This document shows positions 9,201 through 18,066 of a stretch of 53,834 nucleotides of DNA, piece by piece. Source of the DNA: Spirochaetales bacterium (GTDB lineage Bacteria > Spirochaetota > Spirochaetia > Treponematales > Treponemataceae); assembly GCA_003246335.1 (NCBI GenBank), contig QKAR01000141.1, positions 1-53,834 on the forward strand, written 5' to 3'. The notes beneath the pieces are model-generated. The model had not been told where the DNA came from. It made no database searches and was given only the letters and a program-made list of their open reading frames with translations. Position numbers and translations under genes: made by a program. Position 1 is the first letter of the stretch. Each line of letters starts with the position of its first letter.

Positions 9201-10988
9201 TTACTCCACTGCCTTGGCCGAAACAGACCGACCCAGTATTTTTTCGGCGTCGGCGTCCATTCCCGAAGTCTTCGCCTTCAACTCTTCGCCGATGGCGCGC
9301 TCGAGTTTTTTGAACTCGTCAGAATTCCACTCGCAATAGTTGTAGTCGATGAACTGAAGTCGAGCCTTGTTGAACCAGGCTCGCGCCTCGTCCTTATCGC
9401 CGAACTCAAAGGAAGATCCCAAAACTCCCAGCAGCATCTTAAACACGTGCTCTTGCCGCTCGGTTGAAACGGCCGCGTCGACGGGATCGAATGAGTTCTG
9501 CTGAAGATAGACGGCGTCAAGGAATTCCCCCTTGAGATACACGATGAAGTCCTCAAGGCTCGTGCCTTCCTCTCCGACAACCTTCATCATTTGCTCGACC
9601 TCGGTTCCGCGACGCAGGTATTTGCGCGCGTACTCGACCATGTCGAGCCCGATGACGCTCTTGTACTTCGACCAGGAATCGAGCGGGTGGATAGCGGGAT
9701 ACTTTCGCGCGTCCGATCGCTCTCGCGAGAGACCGTGGAAGGCGCCGACGACTTTCAGCGTCGCTTGCGTAACCGGTTCCTCGAAGTTGCCGCCGGCGGG
9801 CGAAACGGTTCCACCGATAGTAACGGACCCGACGCCGCCATCCTTAAGCCTGACTAAACCGGCGCGCTCGTAAAAGGCGGCGATGTAGGATTCAAGGTAC
9901 GCGGGGAACGCTTCCTCTCCGGGGATTTCCTCGAGACGCCCCGACATTTCGCGGAGCGCCTGGGCCCACCGGGAGGTCGAGTCCGCCAGGAGGAGGACGT
10001 CCAGGCCCATCTGCCGATAATACTCCGCCAAGGTCACGCCGGTATACACGGAAGCCTCGCGCGCCGCAACCGGCATCGAGGAGGTATTACAGATAATGAT
10101 GGTCCGTTCCATCAACGAGCGACCGGTTTTTGGGTCGGTCAACTCGGGGAATTCTTTCAGGGTTTCGACGACCTCGCCCGCGCGCTCACCGCAGGCCGCG
10201 ATGATAACGATGTCAACTTCCGCGTTTCGGCTCGTCGAATGCTGCAAAACCGTCTTGCCCGCGCCAAAAGGTCCGGGGATGCAATAAGTACCGCCTTTCG
10301 CGACGGGAAAAAACGTATCAATCGTGCGAACTTTCGTCGTAAGCGTTTGGGTAGGCTTTAAGCGCTCGGCATAGCAATCAATCGCGCGCTTTACCGGCCA
10401 ACGGAAACTCATGCGAACGGGAATGACGTTTCCCTTCTCGTCGGTAAGCTCAGCGATGGTTTCTTTGATTGAGTAGCTACCGGCGGATTTTACTGACTTG
10501 ACGGTGTACGTCCCGTACAGGGTAAACGGCACCATGATGCGATGGGAAAAAGCTCCCTCAGGCACGGTTCCGAGCGTGTCGCCGCGCGCAACCTGCGCGC
10601 CTACCTGGGCAACCGGCGTAAAATCCCATTTTCTCTCGCCGGGCAGCGGGTCGAGATAAATACCGCGCTCGAGAAAGTAGCCAGCCTTTTCGGCTAGGTC
10701 GGGAAGAGGGTTCTGCAAGCCGTCATACACTTGACCAAGCAAGCCCGGTCCCAACTCCACCGCGAGCATGTCGCCGGTAAATTCCACCACGTCTCCGACG
10801 GAAATTCCCTTCGTGATCTCGAAAACCTGGAGCTGGGCGATGTCGCCGCGAATGCGGATGACCTCGCTTTTCAATTTTTTCTCACCGACTTTTGCGTAGC
10901 CGACTTCGTTCAGGGCAACGATACCGTCGAATTTTACGCCGATCATGTTGCCGTTGACCGAGATAACCGTTCCTTTAGTATCCGTCAT
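9201..10988 (-). CDS. atpA: V-type ATPase subunit A (catalytic)
   Basis: The catalytic head subunit, 595 residues. The P-loop is GPFGAGKT at residues 239-246, the catalytic Glu lies in ACGERAGE (about 268) and the Walker B strand is VLLLADST (331-338). Residues about 115-190 are the insertion that marks A-type from F-type beta subunits. No intein is present at the P-loop. The start codon overlaps the stop of the DUF2764 gene (ATGA). Direction in vivo, hydrolysis-driven ion export or ATP synthesis, cannot be read from the sequence. Confidence 0.97.
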   Translation of the reverse strand: MTDTKGTVISVNGNMIGVKFDGIVALNEVGYAKVGEKKLKSEVIRIRGDIAQLQVFEITKGISVGDVVEFTGDMLAVELGPGLLGQVYDGLQNPLPDLAEKAGYFLERGIYLDPLPGERKWDFTPVAQVGAQVARGDTLGTVPEGAFSHRIMVPFTLYGTYTVKSVKSAGSYSIKETIAELTDEKGNVIPVRMSFRWPVKRAIDCYAERLKPTQTLTTKVRTIDTFFPVAKGGTYCIPGPFGAGKTVLQHSTSRNAEVDIVIIAACGERAGEVVETLKEFPELTDPKTGRSLMERTIIICNTSSMPVAAREASVYTGVTLAEYYRQMGLDVLLLADSTSRWAQALREMSGRLEEIPGEEAFPAYLESYIAAFYERAGLVRLKDGGVGSVTIGGTVSPAGGNFEEPVTQATLKVVGAFHGLSRERSDARKYPAIHPLDSWSKYKSVIGLDMVEYARKYLRRGTEVEQMMKVVGEEGTSLEDFIVYLKGEFLDAVYLQQNSFDPVDAAVSTERQEHVFKMLLGVLGSSFEFGDKDEARAWFNKARLQFIDYNYCEWNSDEFKKLERAIGEELKAKTSGMDADAEKILGRSVSAKAVE

Positions 10989-11536
10989 GATTTTTCTCCA
11001 AGAATCCCGTTATAAATTGAGGTATATGATTCGCGCCCCGCCTCAACAGAAAATCTGTTATTTCTTTCGCGAAGGAGCAACGTCAGCGCATAGGCGAACA
11101 CAGCGTCGGAATCGAAACTATGCGTGCCTTTTAAATCATCCACAAAAGCGATACGAGCTCGGTCGAGGAGCCGTTCAGCCTCGAGCGGATTATCGAGCGC
11201 GATGGCGGACGCCGCGATTTGGCGCGTCTCGGGCATAGCGGTCACCAACTCATCCTCTTCCGCGGTAATGTCGATGTCCCGGCCAAGGCGCGCGGCGCGC
11301 GCGCGCTCCAGGGCAAAGCGAATGGCTCGCTCATGCGCGTACCAAGAATCAATGAACGAACAGCCGGTTTTACCCGTACCGCGCGTCGGTTCTAGTGAAA
11401 GATCCTCGATAATAGCGCGATCGCTCGGCGTTAGGTGCCGAAGCGCAATATCCTTAAACTGAGCGTACGTCAGAGAAATTTGCCCATTTTGGGGGATTCC
11501 GGGAAGTTGCGCCATTAGGTAGTAGTAACTACTCAC
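10985..11536 (-). CDS. V-ATPase operon protein, DUF2764 family
   Basis: A 183-residue alpha-helical protein between atpE and atpA. The opening VSSYYYLMAQLPGI matches the (M)..YYYLVASLP start of the DUF2764 family, which accompanies V-ATPase genes in spirochaetes and Bacteroidetes. The GTG at 11536 is used because AAGGAG stands ten bases upstream, inside the end of atpE, and the family begins there; the same frame is open another 67 codons upstream but those residues shadow atpE. The operon has no recognisable subunit C or F, so this protein is a candidate stand-in for one of them; that role is inference from position and helical composition. Confidence 0.85.
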   Translation of the reverse strand: MSSYYYLMAQLPGIPQNGQISLTYAQFKDIALRHLTPSDRAIIEDLSLEPTRGTGKTGCSFIDSWYAHERAIRFALERARAARLGRDIDITAEEDELVTAMPETRQIAASAIALDNPLEAERLLDRARIAFVDDLKGTHSFDSDAVFAYALTLLLRERNNRFSVEAGRESYTSIYNGILGEKS

Positions 11537-11540
11537 CTCG

Positions 11541-12158
11541 TCAGAGCTCCTTCGCGGCCGCTTTGAGGATTTCCGCTGTCTTCGGGTTAAGATAGGCCGA
11601 GAAAAGCTCCGCGACGGCCTCTGCGGAAAAATCGTAATAGGACGATCCATCTTTCGCGCCGATGTGGAAGCCTCCCGTAAGCGATGAACTCGTCTTAATT
11701 TCGACGCCTTTAGAAATTTCCGACTTAAGGGCGGCAAGAAGCGCCTTTTCCAATACGTCGGCCTCTTTGCTCGAAATGATGACTGAAAGGTCGTCGGAAG
11801 ATCCCTGCGAGACCCACGACTTCACGACGACGGGAATTAATTCCTTAAGGACTCCGGAATCGTAGGTTTTCGCCGTTTCGGCTTTGATTAAAGCGTCAAG
11901 TTGGGCACCAATGCCGTCTCGAAAGGCAAGAAGCAGGTTACGTCCGGCTTGCTCTATCGCCGACACGGCGGCCTTTTCTGAGCGGGAAGCCTCGGCTTTT
12001 GCCGTCGTAACGATCGACTCAGCCTCGGTTCGAGCATTCGCGAGAATGCCGGCCGCTTTCGCCTCGGCCGCCTTGATGATATCGGCGGCTTTCGCCTCTC
12101 CACTCTCGACACCGTCTTTTTTTATCCTGTCTACGAGTTCCTGCAATTGAACTTCCAT
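11541..12158 (-). CDS. atpE: V-type ATPase subunit E (peripheral stalk)
   Basis: A 205-residue stator-stalk subunit. The first 100 residues are an Ala/Glu/Lys-rich helix (KAADIIKAAEAKAAGILANARTEAE region) and the C-terminal half is the head-binding domain (GGFHIGAKDGSSYYDFSAEAVAELF). The ATG at 12158 is preferred over a GTG three codons upstream because GAGAGGTG lies at the right distance. It is the first gene of the ATPase operon, only 33 bases after galM, so either galM is cotranscribed or the ATPase promoter lies inside galM. No separate promoter is visible in the gap. Confidence 0.9.
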   Translation of the reverse strand: MEVQLQELVDRIKKDGVESGEAKAADIIKAAEAKAAGILANARTEAESIVTTAKAEASRSEKAAVSAIEQAGRNLLLAFRDGIGAQLDALIKAETAKTYDSGVLKELIPVVVKSWVSQGSSDDLSVIISSKEADVLEKALLAALKSEISKGVEIKTSSSLTGGFHIGAKDGSSYYDFSAEAVAELFSAYLNPKTAEILKAAAKEL

Positions 12159-12191
12159 ACAAATCACCTCTCGTGTTTCTTAAAGTATGCG

Positions 12192-13226
12192 TTATTCGAA
12201 ATCAAAATGCCAAATAGTTTGCTGACGATAATGATCGCCGGGAAGGAGAATTGAGTCGGGAAATTCCGGGCGATTCGGCGAATCGGGGAAATGTTGGGTC
12301 TCTAGGCAAAACCCTGCGTTTTTTCCATAAGACTCGCCGTTTTTCCCGATCTCGCCCGCGAGAAAATTCCCGGTATAAAACTGCACGCCCGGTTGCGTTG
12401 AATACACCGTGAGCGTTCTTCCCGAAGAGGGGTCGAAAACGCCGGCGACAGGATTCGGTCCCGCGCCCGCGCGATTAATTTCCCAGTTATGGTCGAATCC
12501 GCCGGGAATCCCGTCAATATCCTTACCGATCGCCTTGGGACTCCGAAAGTCGAAGGGCGTTCCAGCCACGTCCAGGATTTCTCCCGACGGGATCGCATGA
12601 GCGTCGACCGGCACGTATCGATCGCAAAAGAGCTGAACTTGATGGTCGAGAACGTTACCCGAGTCATGTCCGGCGAGGTTAAAATACGTGTGGTTCGTTA
12701 AATTGACCGGAGTTGGCGCGTCGGTCTTCGCGTTATATCTGATGATTATATCGTTTTCGGCCGTAAGACTGTACGAAATTTTCATATCCAAATTTCCGGG
12801 GAATCCCTGCTCGCCGTCCTTGCTCGTTCGGCGAAACAATACGCCCGACTCGCGCGTATTGCTGAACGACTCCGCGTTCCATATCATTTTATGATAACCG
12901 GGTTTTCCGCCATGCAGGCAGGTGGTGTTCTCGTTCTTTGTCAATTCATACCGATTCCCCGTCAAGGAAAAAGAAGCATTTGAGATGCGGTTCGCGTAAC
13001 GACCGACGAGAGCGCCGAAAAAAGGACCATTGCGGATATAGCCGTCGAGAGTCGAATACCCCAAGGCTATATCGTCTTTTTTCCCTTTTTGGGACGGAAC
13101 CACGATACTGGTGATGATACATCCGTAATTAGTGACGGAAAACGACATATTACCGTTAGAAACGGTGAAAAGAAGCGCTTTCTTACCGTTAGAGAGCACT
13201 CCGAATGTTTTTTCCTTGATTTTCAT
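12192..13226 (-). CDS. galM: Aldose 1-epimerase (mutarotase)
   Basis: Interconverts alpha and beta anomers of aldoses such as galactose, feeding sugar catabolism. Family marks are RYANRI (about 77), the His105 site in CLHGGKPGYHK, the acid His179 in NLTNHTYFNLAG and the base Glu308 in CLETQHFPDSPN. It is 344 residues from the ATG chosen, with GAGGAG seven bases upstream; a GTG eight codons earlier is less likely. A TATACT -10-like box lies at 13259-13264 on the same strand, with no convincing -35. It has no obvious tie to the ATPase genes downstream beyond shared strand and a short gap. Confidence 0.92.
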   Translation of the reverse strand: MKIKEKTFGVLSNGKKALLFTVSNGNMSFSVTNYGCIITSIVVPSQKGKKDDIALGYSTLDGYIRNGPFFGALVGRYANRISNASFSLTGNRYELTKNENTTCLHGGKPGYHKMIWNAESFSNTRESGVLFRRTSKDGEQGFPGNLDMKISYSLTAENDIIIRYNAKTDAPTPVNLTNHTYFNLAGHDSGNVLDHQVQLFCDRYVPVDAHAIPSGEILDVAGTPFDFRSPKAIGKDIDGIPGGFDHNWEINRAGAGPNPVAGVFDPSSGRTLTVYSTQPGVQFYTGNFLAGEIGKNGESYGKNAGFCLETQHFPDSPNRPEFPDSILLPGDHYRQQTIWHFDFE

Positions 13227-13293
13227 TTCAGAACTCCTCTTAGTATGCACGTATACATAGTATAAGACTCTCCGCGCGTTTGCAAGCGAGATG

Positions 13294-13323
13294 TTGTTTT
13301 TTCATCGTTTTTGGAGGTATAGT
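13294..13323 (+). promoter_or_regulatory. Putative promoter of the J-domain gene
   Basis: TTGTTT (13294-13299), 18-base spacer, TATAGT (13318-13323). The expected start of transcription falls just ahead of the GAAGGAG ribosome site of the J-domain gene, giving a very short leader. The region is shared with the divergent galM. Confidence 0.4.
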
Positions 13324-13343
13324 ACCGCGAAGGAGTTTTTGCG

Positions 13344-13748
13344 ATGAGCGGATTTTATGATCGTCTCGGCGATATTTTGCGCGATCGGCTCAATTCCGAC
13401 GAAGATCCTTTTGCCGAGTCCTCTTTATTTGAGGGAAAACCGCGCTCCGCAGGTAACTCACAAACGAGAGCTGGGCAAAATCGGCGCAGGGACGCCGAAC
13501 AGAGCGAAAAATCAGAGACCGTCGCGGTACCGCGCGATTTAATCCCGCACTTTCAAAACTTAGGCATGCGTCCCGGCTCCCCGGAAGACGAATGCAAAAA
13601 AGCGTGGAAGCGTCTTTTGCTCCGCCATCACCCTGATACGAACGCGGGAAACGAGGCGTCTCAGGCGAAAGCCTCGGCGCTTTGCGCCGGATATACCGAA
13701 TCCTATCGCGCGATATGCCGCTGGTATTCCGGGCGGGAACGACCGTAA
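13344..13748 (+). CDS. Small DnaJ-domain protein
   Basis: A 134-residue protein with a short J domain at the C-terminus (about 63-130), including the Hsp70-stimulating HPD tripeptide at 96-98 in LLLRHHPDTN. The N-terminal 60 residues are polar and probably disordered. It has no Gly/Phe region, zinc finger or substrate-binding domain, so it is a type III J protein that would recruit DnaK to a specific target. AAGGAG lies eight bases before the ATG. It faces the response-regulator gene tail to tail with only six bases between them and no terminator. Confidence 0.8.
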   Translation: MSGFYDRLGDILRDRLNSDEDPFAESSLFEGKPRSAGNSQTRAGQNRRRDAEQSEKSETVAVPRDLIPHFQNLGMRPGSPEDECKKAWKRLLLRHHPDTNAGNEASQAKASALCAGYTESYRAICRWYSGRERP

Positions 13749-13754
13749 CCTTCG

Positions 13755-15146
13755 TTACTCCGCGTCGTCGGACTGTTCGACTTCGTCGCCGCGAGAATCG
13801 ATCCCGTACTCCCCGAGTTTGCGGTGCAGGGTTTTCCTGCCGATCGCGAGCGTTTCCGCCGTTTTGGTTTTGTTGCCGTTTTGGGCGGAAAGGGTCTGCA
13901 ATATGACCTGCTTTTCCGCCTCCGCCATCGTCGCCCCAACGGGAATATGAATCGACGGGATCTCGTCGCCCGAGCGTATGGAGGGCGGCAGGTCATCCAA
14001 GGCAATAATCGGCCCGCTCGTCATGACGACGGCGCTTTCGAGACAATTTCTCAGTTGGCGGATATTGCCCGGCCAGTCGTAGGCGTAGAGCGCGGAACGC
14101 GCCTTAGCGTCGATGCCGTCGATTTTTTTCCCGTTCTCCTCCGCGAACTCCCGTATGAAAGCCGCCATGAGCAGGGGGATATCGTCCTTGCGCTCGCGAA
14201 GCGGCGGCACGTGGATGCGTACGACGTTAAGCCGATAGTAGAGGTCCTCGCGGAATTTTCCCTCCGCGACCTCTTTGTCCAAATCGCGGTTCGTCGCGGT
14301 GATGCAGCGCACGTCGACCTCGATGGTTTCCTCGCCGCCGACGCGCTCGAATTTCTTTTCCTGCAAAACGCGCAAAAGCTTAATCTGAACCTGCTGGTCG
14401 ATTTCCCCGATTTCGTCGAGGAAAATCGACCCGTCGTTCGCGAGCTCAAACCGGCCGCGCTTACGCGCGACCGCGCCCGTGAACGAGCCTTTCTCGTGGC
14501 CGAATAATTCGCTCTCGAGAAGGGTCTCGGCGAGTGCCGCGCAGTGGACCTTGACGAAAGCGGCGTCTTTCCTCGGGGAAAGGTTATGCAGGGCGTTCGC
14601 GATTAGCTCTTTGCCGACGCCGCTTTCGCCCGTGATGAGGACGGAAGCCTTCGTCGGAGCGACGCGCTTAACGACCTCAAAAACCTTGTTCATCGCCGGG
14701 CTTTTCCCGATTATGTGCTCGAAGGATTTTTTATTTTCCATCTCGCGCAAAAGCTCGCGGTGCTGGAGCACGAGTTCGCGGTTTTGCAGCGCCCTTTTGA
14801 CGAGGAGGGAAAGGCGGTCGAGGTTGAGCGGCTTCGTCAGGAAATCGTACGCGCCCGAGCGCATGGCCGCGACGGCGTTTTCCACCGTACCGTGGCCGGT
14901 AAGCACGATGACGGGAATTCCCGGCGTCTCGGTCGTGACGCGGCGAAGGACTTCCTCTCCCGAGACGCCCGGCATGCGTAGGTCCGTGATGACGAGGTCG
15001 ATCTCGCCGTGCAGGGCGATATCCAGCCCCTCAGAGCCGTCGGCGGCGAGGACGACGTCGTAGCCGTCCATCTCGAGCGCCGCCGCCAAACCCGTTCGTA
15101 TGTTTTTCTCGTCGTCGATGACGAGAATCGTGAATTTCATTGACAT
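13755..15146 (-). CDS. Sigma-54-dependent response regulator (NtrC/AtoC family)
   Basis: A 463-residue enhancer-binding transcription activator. The receiver domain (1-120) has the acidic pair D11-D12, phosphoacceptor D55 (LVITDLRMPG) and K105. The AAA+ domain shows Walker A GESGVGKE (173-180), the sigma-54 contact loop GSFTGA (220-225; the common Ser variant of GAFTGA) and Walker B IFLDEIGE (about 241-248). A Fis-type helix-turn-helix ends the protein (NKTKTAETLAIGRKTLHRKL). It overlaps the kinase gene upstream by ten bases, so the two form a cognate pair. Its targets are not visible here; no obvious sigma-54 promoter was found nearby. Confidence 0.93.
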   Translation of the reverse strand: MSMKFTILVIDDEKNIRTGLAAALEMDGYDVVLAADGSEGLDIALHGEIDLVITDLRMPGVSGEEVLRRVTTETPGIPVIVLTGHGTVENAVAAMRSGAYDFLTKPLNLDRLSLLVKRALQNRELVLQHRELLREMENKKSFEHIIGKSPAMNKVFEVVKRVAPTKASVLITGESGVGKELIANALHNLSPRKDAAFVKVHCAALAETLLESELFGHEKGSFTGAVARKRGRFELANDGSIFLDEIGEIDQQVQIKLLRVLQEKKFERVGGEETIEVDVRCITATNRDLDKEVAEGKFREDLYYRLNVVRIHVPPLRERKDDIPLLMAAFIREFAEENGKKIDGIDAKARSALYAYDWPGNIRQLRNCLESAVVMTSGPIIALDDLPPSIRSGDEIPSIHIPVGATMAEAEKQVILQTLSAQNGNKTKTAETLAIGRKTLHRKLGEYGIDSRGDEVEQSDDAE

Positions 15147-16309
15147 CGGTTATCCTTACATTCGATGAGGCGTTGCGCCTTGCGCAATATGGGCAAGGTG
15201 ATGGTAAAGCACGTTCCCTTATTGAGTTCCGATTGCACGCGGATATCGCCGCCGTGTTCTTTCACGACTTTATAGGCCATGGTTAGGCCGAGTCCGGTAC
15301 CGTCGACCTTCGTGGTAAAATACGGCTCGAATATTTTTTGAAGGACGTCCTGCGGGATGCCCGATCCGGTATCCTCGATCTTCATGTAGACGGAGTCCTC
15401 CGACGCCCAGGTTTTCGCGCGGATTTCGCCGCCTTGCTTCATCGCCGCCATGGAGTTTTTCACGAGGTTCACCAACATCTGGCGGATAAACCGCTCGTCG
15501 CCCTTTATGAGCGGGAGCGGTTCCGCCAAGTCGAGCACGAGCGAAATATTCGCCTGGGATAGTTCCGCGCCGAAAAAATCGGCGACGTCACGCACGACGT
15601 CATTGACCGAGAGCGGGGAAAATTCAAATTTAAGCGGCCTCACGGCGAAAAGGAAATCCACGACGATTTTATTCAGCCGCTCTATTTCCTCGTTGACGAC
15701 GTCGAGGTACTGGTCGACCTGCGGCTTTCGCTCGGTTTCGCACTGGGAAAGCGCCTTGCGGATCAGCTGAACGTAAATGCTCATCGAGCCGAGCGGGTTT
15801 TTTATCTCGTGGGCGACGGTAGCCGCCAAGTTCGTAAGGCTCGCGAGGCTTTCAAGGCGGCGATTTTTCATCTCCTCGGTTTTCCGGTCGGTCACGTCCT
15901 CAACGGTGATGATCGTACCGCGGACGCGCTTGCTCCGCACGAGCGGAACGATTCCGATGCTCAAGAAGCGCGTGCCGGATAGCTCGTCGAGAAAAAAACT
16001 CTGGGCTTGAACCGTTTCCTCGCGCTCGATGCTGTCGCGCACGAATGATGAAAGGTCGGGATCCAAAATGCACGACCAAACGGGCTTTTCCTGCAAATCG
16101 TGGAATTCCATCGGCAGGATGCGAATCGCCGCCTTATTCGTCTGCAGGATGAAATGGGAGGAATCGCAGACGATGACGCCGGTGCCGATCGAGTCGAGCA
16201 CCGCGTCAAGCGTTTCGTATTCTTCCGTGACGAGCGAAAGAAGGTTCTGTACCTGCTCGGGATTCATGCGCGAGGTTTTCTGCAGCGCGCGTTTGATGAA
16301 TTCCCTCAT
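15137..16309 (-). CDS. Soluble PAS-domain sensor histidine kinase
   Basis: A 390-residue kinase without membrane segments, so it senses a cytoplasmic signal, as NtrB-type kinases do. A PAS domain covers about 32-140. The phosphoacceptor is His167 (VAHEIKNPLGSM), followed by the N box (NLVKNSMAAM, 281-290), G1 (DTGSGIP, 313) and G2 (GTGLGLTM, 337). It is the partner of the sigma-54 regulator encoded next. Its start overlaps the holB stop (ATGA), which couples a signalling pair to a replication gene. Confidence 0.93.
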   Translation of the reverse strand: MREFIKRALQKTSRMNPEQVQNLLSLVTEEYETLDAVLDSIGTGVIVCDSSHFILQTNKAAIRILPMEFHDLQEKPVWSCILDPDLSSFVRDSIEREETVQAQSFFLDELSGTRFLSIGIVPLVRSKRVRGTIITVEDVTDRKTEEMKNRRLESLASLTNLAATVAHEIKNPLGSMSIYVQLIRKALSQCETERKPQVDQYLDVVNEEIERLNKIVVDFLFAVRPLKFEFSPLSVNDVVRDVADFFGAELSQANISLVLDLAEPLPLIKGDERFIRQMLVNLVKNSMAAMKQGGEIRAKTWASEDSVYMKIEDTGSGIPQDVLQKIFEPYFTTKVDGTGLGLTMAYKVVKEHGGDIRVQSELNKGTCFTITLPILRKAQRLIECKDNRCQ

Positions 16310-17559
16310 AGGGTCTCTTTCATGGAAACGAACAGCGACTCAAGCGCCGATTGAGGGCTTAAATTGTACGTATCCACGGACTCGACCGCCTTTCGCATCA
16401 AGGACGTCCAGCGATAGTATACCTCACCTTCCCGCGCGTCGACTTGCGGGTTCCTCAGGGCCGCGCGAACCAACGACTCGAGTCGCGCGATGAATAGCCG
16501 GTATACGATGGCCGGACGGCACTTATTGACGCCCGAAAGAATTTCTGCGATCGACGGATTCCCGTCGCTCGGCCCTATCCCGTCCCGAAGCGCGCAAACA
16601 GGCTTTCGCCCCTCGTCGATCGCCGCCACGAGAACGGCCGACATAAACGCTTTCGCGGCGTCGGTGATAGCTTCCGGCGACACGGGAAGGAATCGCTGAA
16701 AATAGGCGGACACGCCCTCGCCCGCTTTAGGCAGGTCGCGAAACACGCGCGTTATTACCTCGACCTGGGATTCCGCGTCGCGGTCGACGAAGGCGTACGT
16801 GCGAACCCGTGACAGGATGGTGGGCATGATGGCGCTTCGCCGCGCCGTCGTGAGGATAAAAACCGCGCTCGGCGGCGGCTCCTCAAGGACCTTAAGGAAG
16901 GCGTTCCTCGCGGAATCCTGCATGCGGTCGGCGTTCTCCACGATGATCGTCTTCATTTTCCCCGTCGGGCTCAATCGAGACCAGGACGAGGCGGCGCGTA
17001 CGTGCTGAACCGGGATGCTATCATAGAGAAAATCGTCCTCGAGTTTCGACGCGAGATCCACCACGGAATCGATGAGCTTCCGCGCGGCAGCCTGGTCGTC
17101 GGGCAGCGGACGGGACGGAGACAGCTCCTCCAAACGCTCGTCGAGTTCCGCGAGCGTCGGAATCGCGCGGGCAAAGCGCGAATCCGACAAATCCTGCACG
17201 GACGGGTTAAAGCGAAGCGAAAGTTTCCTGACCGACCTTAAAAAAAGATAGCGGGTCGCCGCCGAGTCTTTTCGCAACAGCGTCTCCGCGGCCGCGCGAA
17301 TCTCAAGAGCGCAATCGCGGGATCCCATAATCAATAGGTCGGGATGAGAAAGCTCGCGATGGCGAGCGCAGGAAGGGCAACCGCATGACCAAGCGGCGTT
17401 CCCCTCCTCGCAGGAAAGCGAACGGGCCAGCTCTAAGGCCGCGGTGAGTTTACCCGAGGAGACCCCTCCCGAAAAAAGTATCGAGGGCGGAAGCCGGCCA
17501 GAGGATAAATCCTCGGAAAGCAGGTTTGACGCGGGCTGCGCAATTAAATTTTCAAACAC
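16306..17559 (-). CDS. holB: DNA polymerase III delta-prime subunit
   Basis: Clamp-loader subunit, 417 residues. The N-terminal FENLIAQPASN is the usual start of the family. The P-loop is GGVSSGKL (31-38), the zinc module uses Cys50, Cys59, Cys61 and Cys64 (SCGCPSC), and FLKVLEEPPPSAVFILTT plus ILSRVR (SRC-like motif with Val in place of Cys) identify the AAA+ core. The GTG at 17559 is preferred because GGAGGAG lies nine bases upstream; a TTG six codons earlier has no ribosome site. Dispersed segments after about residue 90 are poorly conserved, as in other delta-prime proteins. Confidence 0.87.
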   Translation of the reverse strand: MFENLIAQPASNLLSEDLSSGRLPPSILFSGGVSSGKLTAALELARSLSCEEGNAAWSCGCPSCARHRELSHPDLLIMGSRDCALEIRAAAETLLRKDSAATRYLFLRSVRKLSLRFNPSVQDLSDSRFARAIPTLAELDERLEELSPSRPLPDDQAAARKLIDSVVDLASKLEDDFLYDSIPVQHVRAASSWSRLSPTGKMKTIIVENADRMQDSARNAFLKVLEEPPPSAVFILTTARRSAIMPTILSRVRTYAFVDRDAESQVEVITRVFRDLPKAGEGVSAYFQRFLPVSPEAITDAAKAFMSAVLVAAIDEGRKPVCALRDGIGPSDGNPSIAEILSGVNKCRPAIVYRLFIARLESLVRAALRNPQVDAREGEVYYRWTSLMRKAVESVDTYNLSPQSALESLFVSMKETL

Positions 17560-17580
17560 CGATGGCGTCTCCTCCAATCG

Positions 17581-18066
17581 CTATTTCGCGAAAAAACCCC
17601 GAACCGTGGCGGGCCAGGCCTCGAAAAGAGGGGCGAGAACGCGATATGACCAAGATACTTCATAGAGAGGGCGAGCGTCAAAAAAACGCTGCCAGCGCAA
17701 CGCTATCAGCGCGAGCGCGATGACGACGAACGCCTCGAAAACACCCAGAAACAGGCCGAGCGCCCGATCCAGGGACCCCAGGGAGGCGCCTTCGACTAAG
17801 GCGCCGACGAGTCGCTGAACCAGCTTAACGGCGACGTACGTCACGAGGAACAAGGCTAAAAAGGAAGCGATGCCGCTAAACGCGTCCGAGCCGAGGATTT
17901 CGGATACCGGGGACGAGAGACGACGATAAAAAAGGATGCCTGCGGTTACTCCCAGCAGCACCGCGGCCTTCGAGAAAAACTCCCCGATGAAACCGATGTA
18001 AGCGCCGCGGGCCGCCAGTATCACGAGAACGAAACAGGCGAAAATGTCGAAGGGCGCGACCGTCAT
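17581..18066 (-). CDS. CvpA family membrane protein
   Basis: A 161-residue inner-membrane protein with four hydrophobic segments. The start FDIFACFVLVILAARGAYIGFIGEF and LGSLDRALGLFLGVFEAF match the CvpA/colicin V production family, whose members are linked to envelope homeostasis in several bacteria but lack a defined reaction. The ATG overlaps the murG stop codon by four bases, suggesting coupled expression with cell-wall synthesis. Confidence 0.87.
   Translation of the reverse strand: MTVAPFDIFACFVLVILAARGAYIGFIGEFFSKAAVLLGVTAGILFYRRLSSPVSEILGSDAFSGIASFLALFLVTYVAVKLVQRLVGALVEGASLGSLDRALGLFLGVFEAFVVIALALIALRWQRFFDARPLYEVSWSYRVLAPLFEAWPATVRGFFAK

Noticed and set aside
12159-12191. A separate V-ATPase promoter in the galM-atpE gap
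   Set aside because: The 33-base gap contains only the ribosome site region; no -10/-35 pair is visible.
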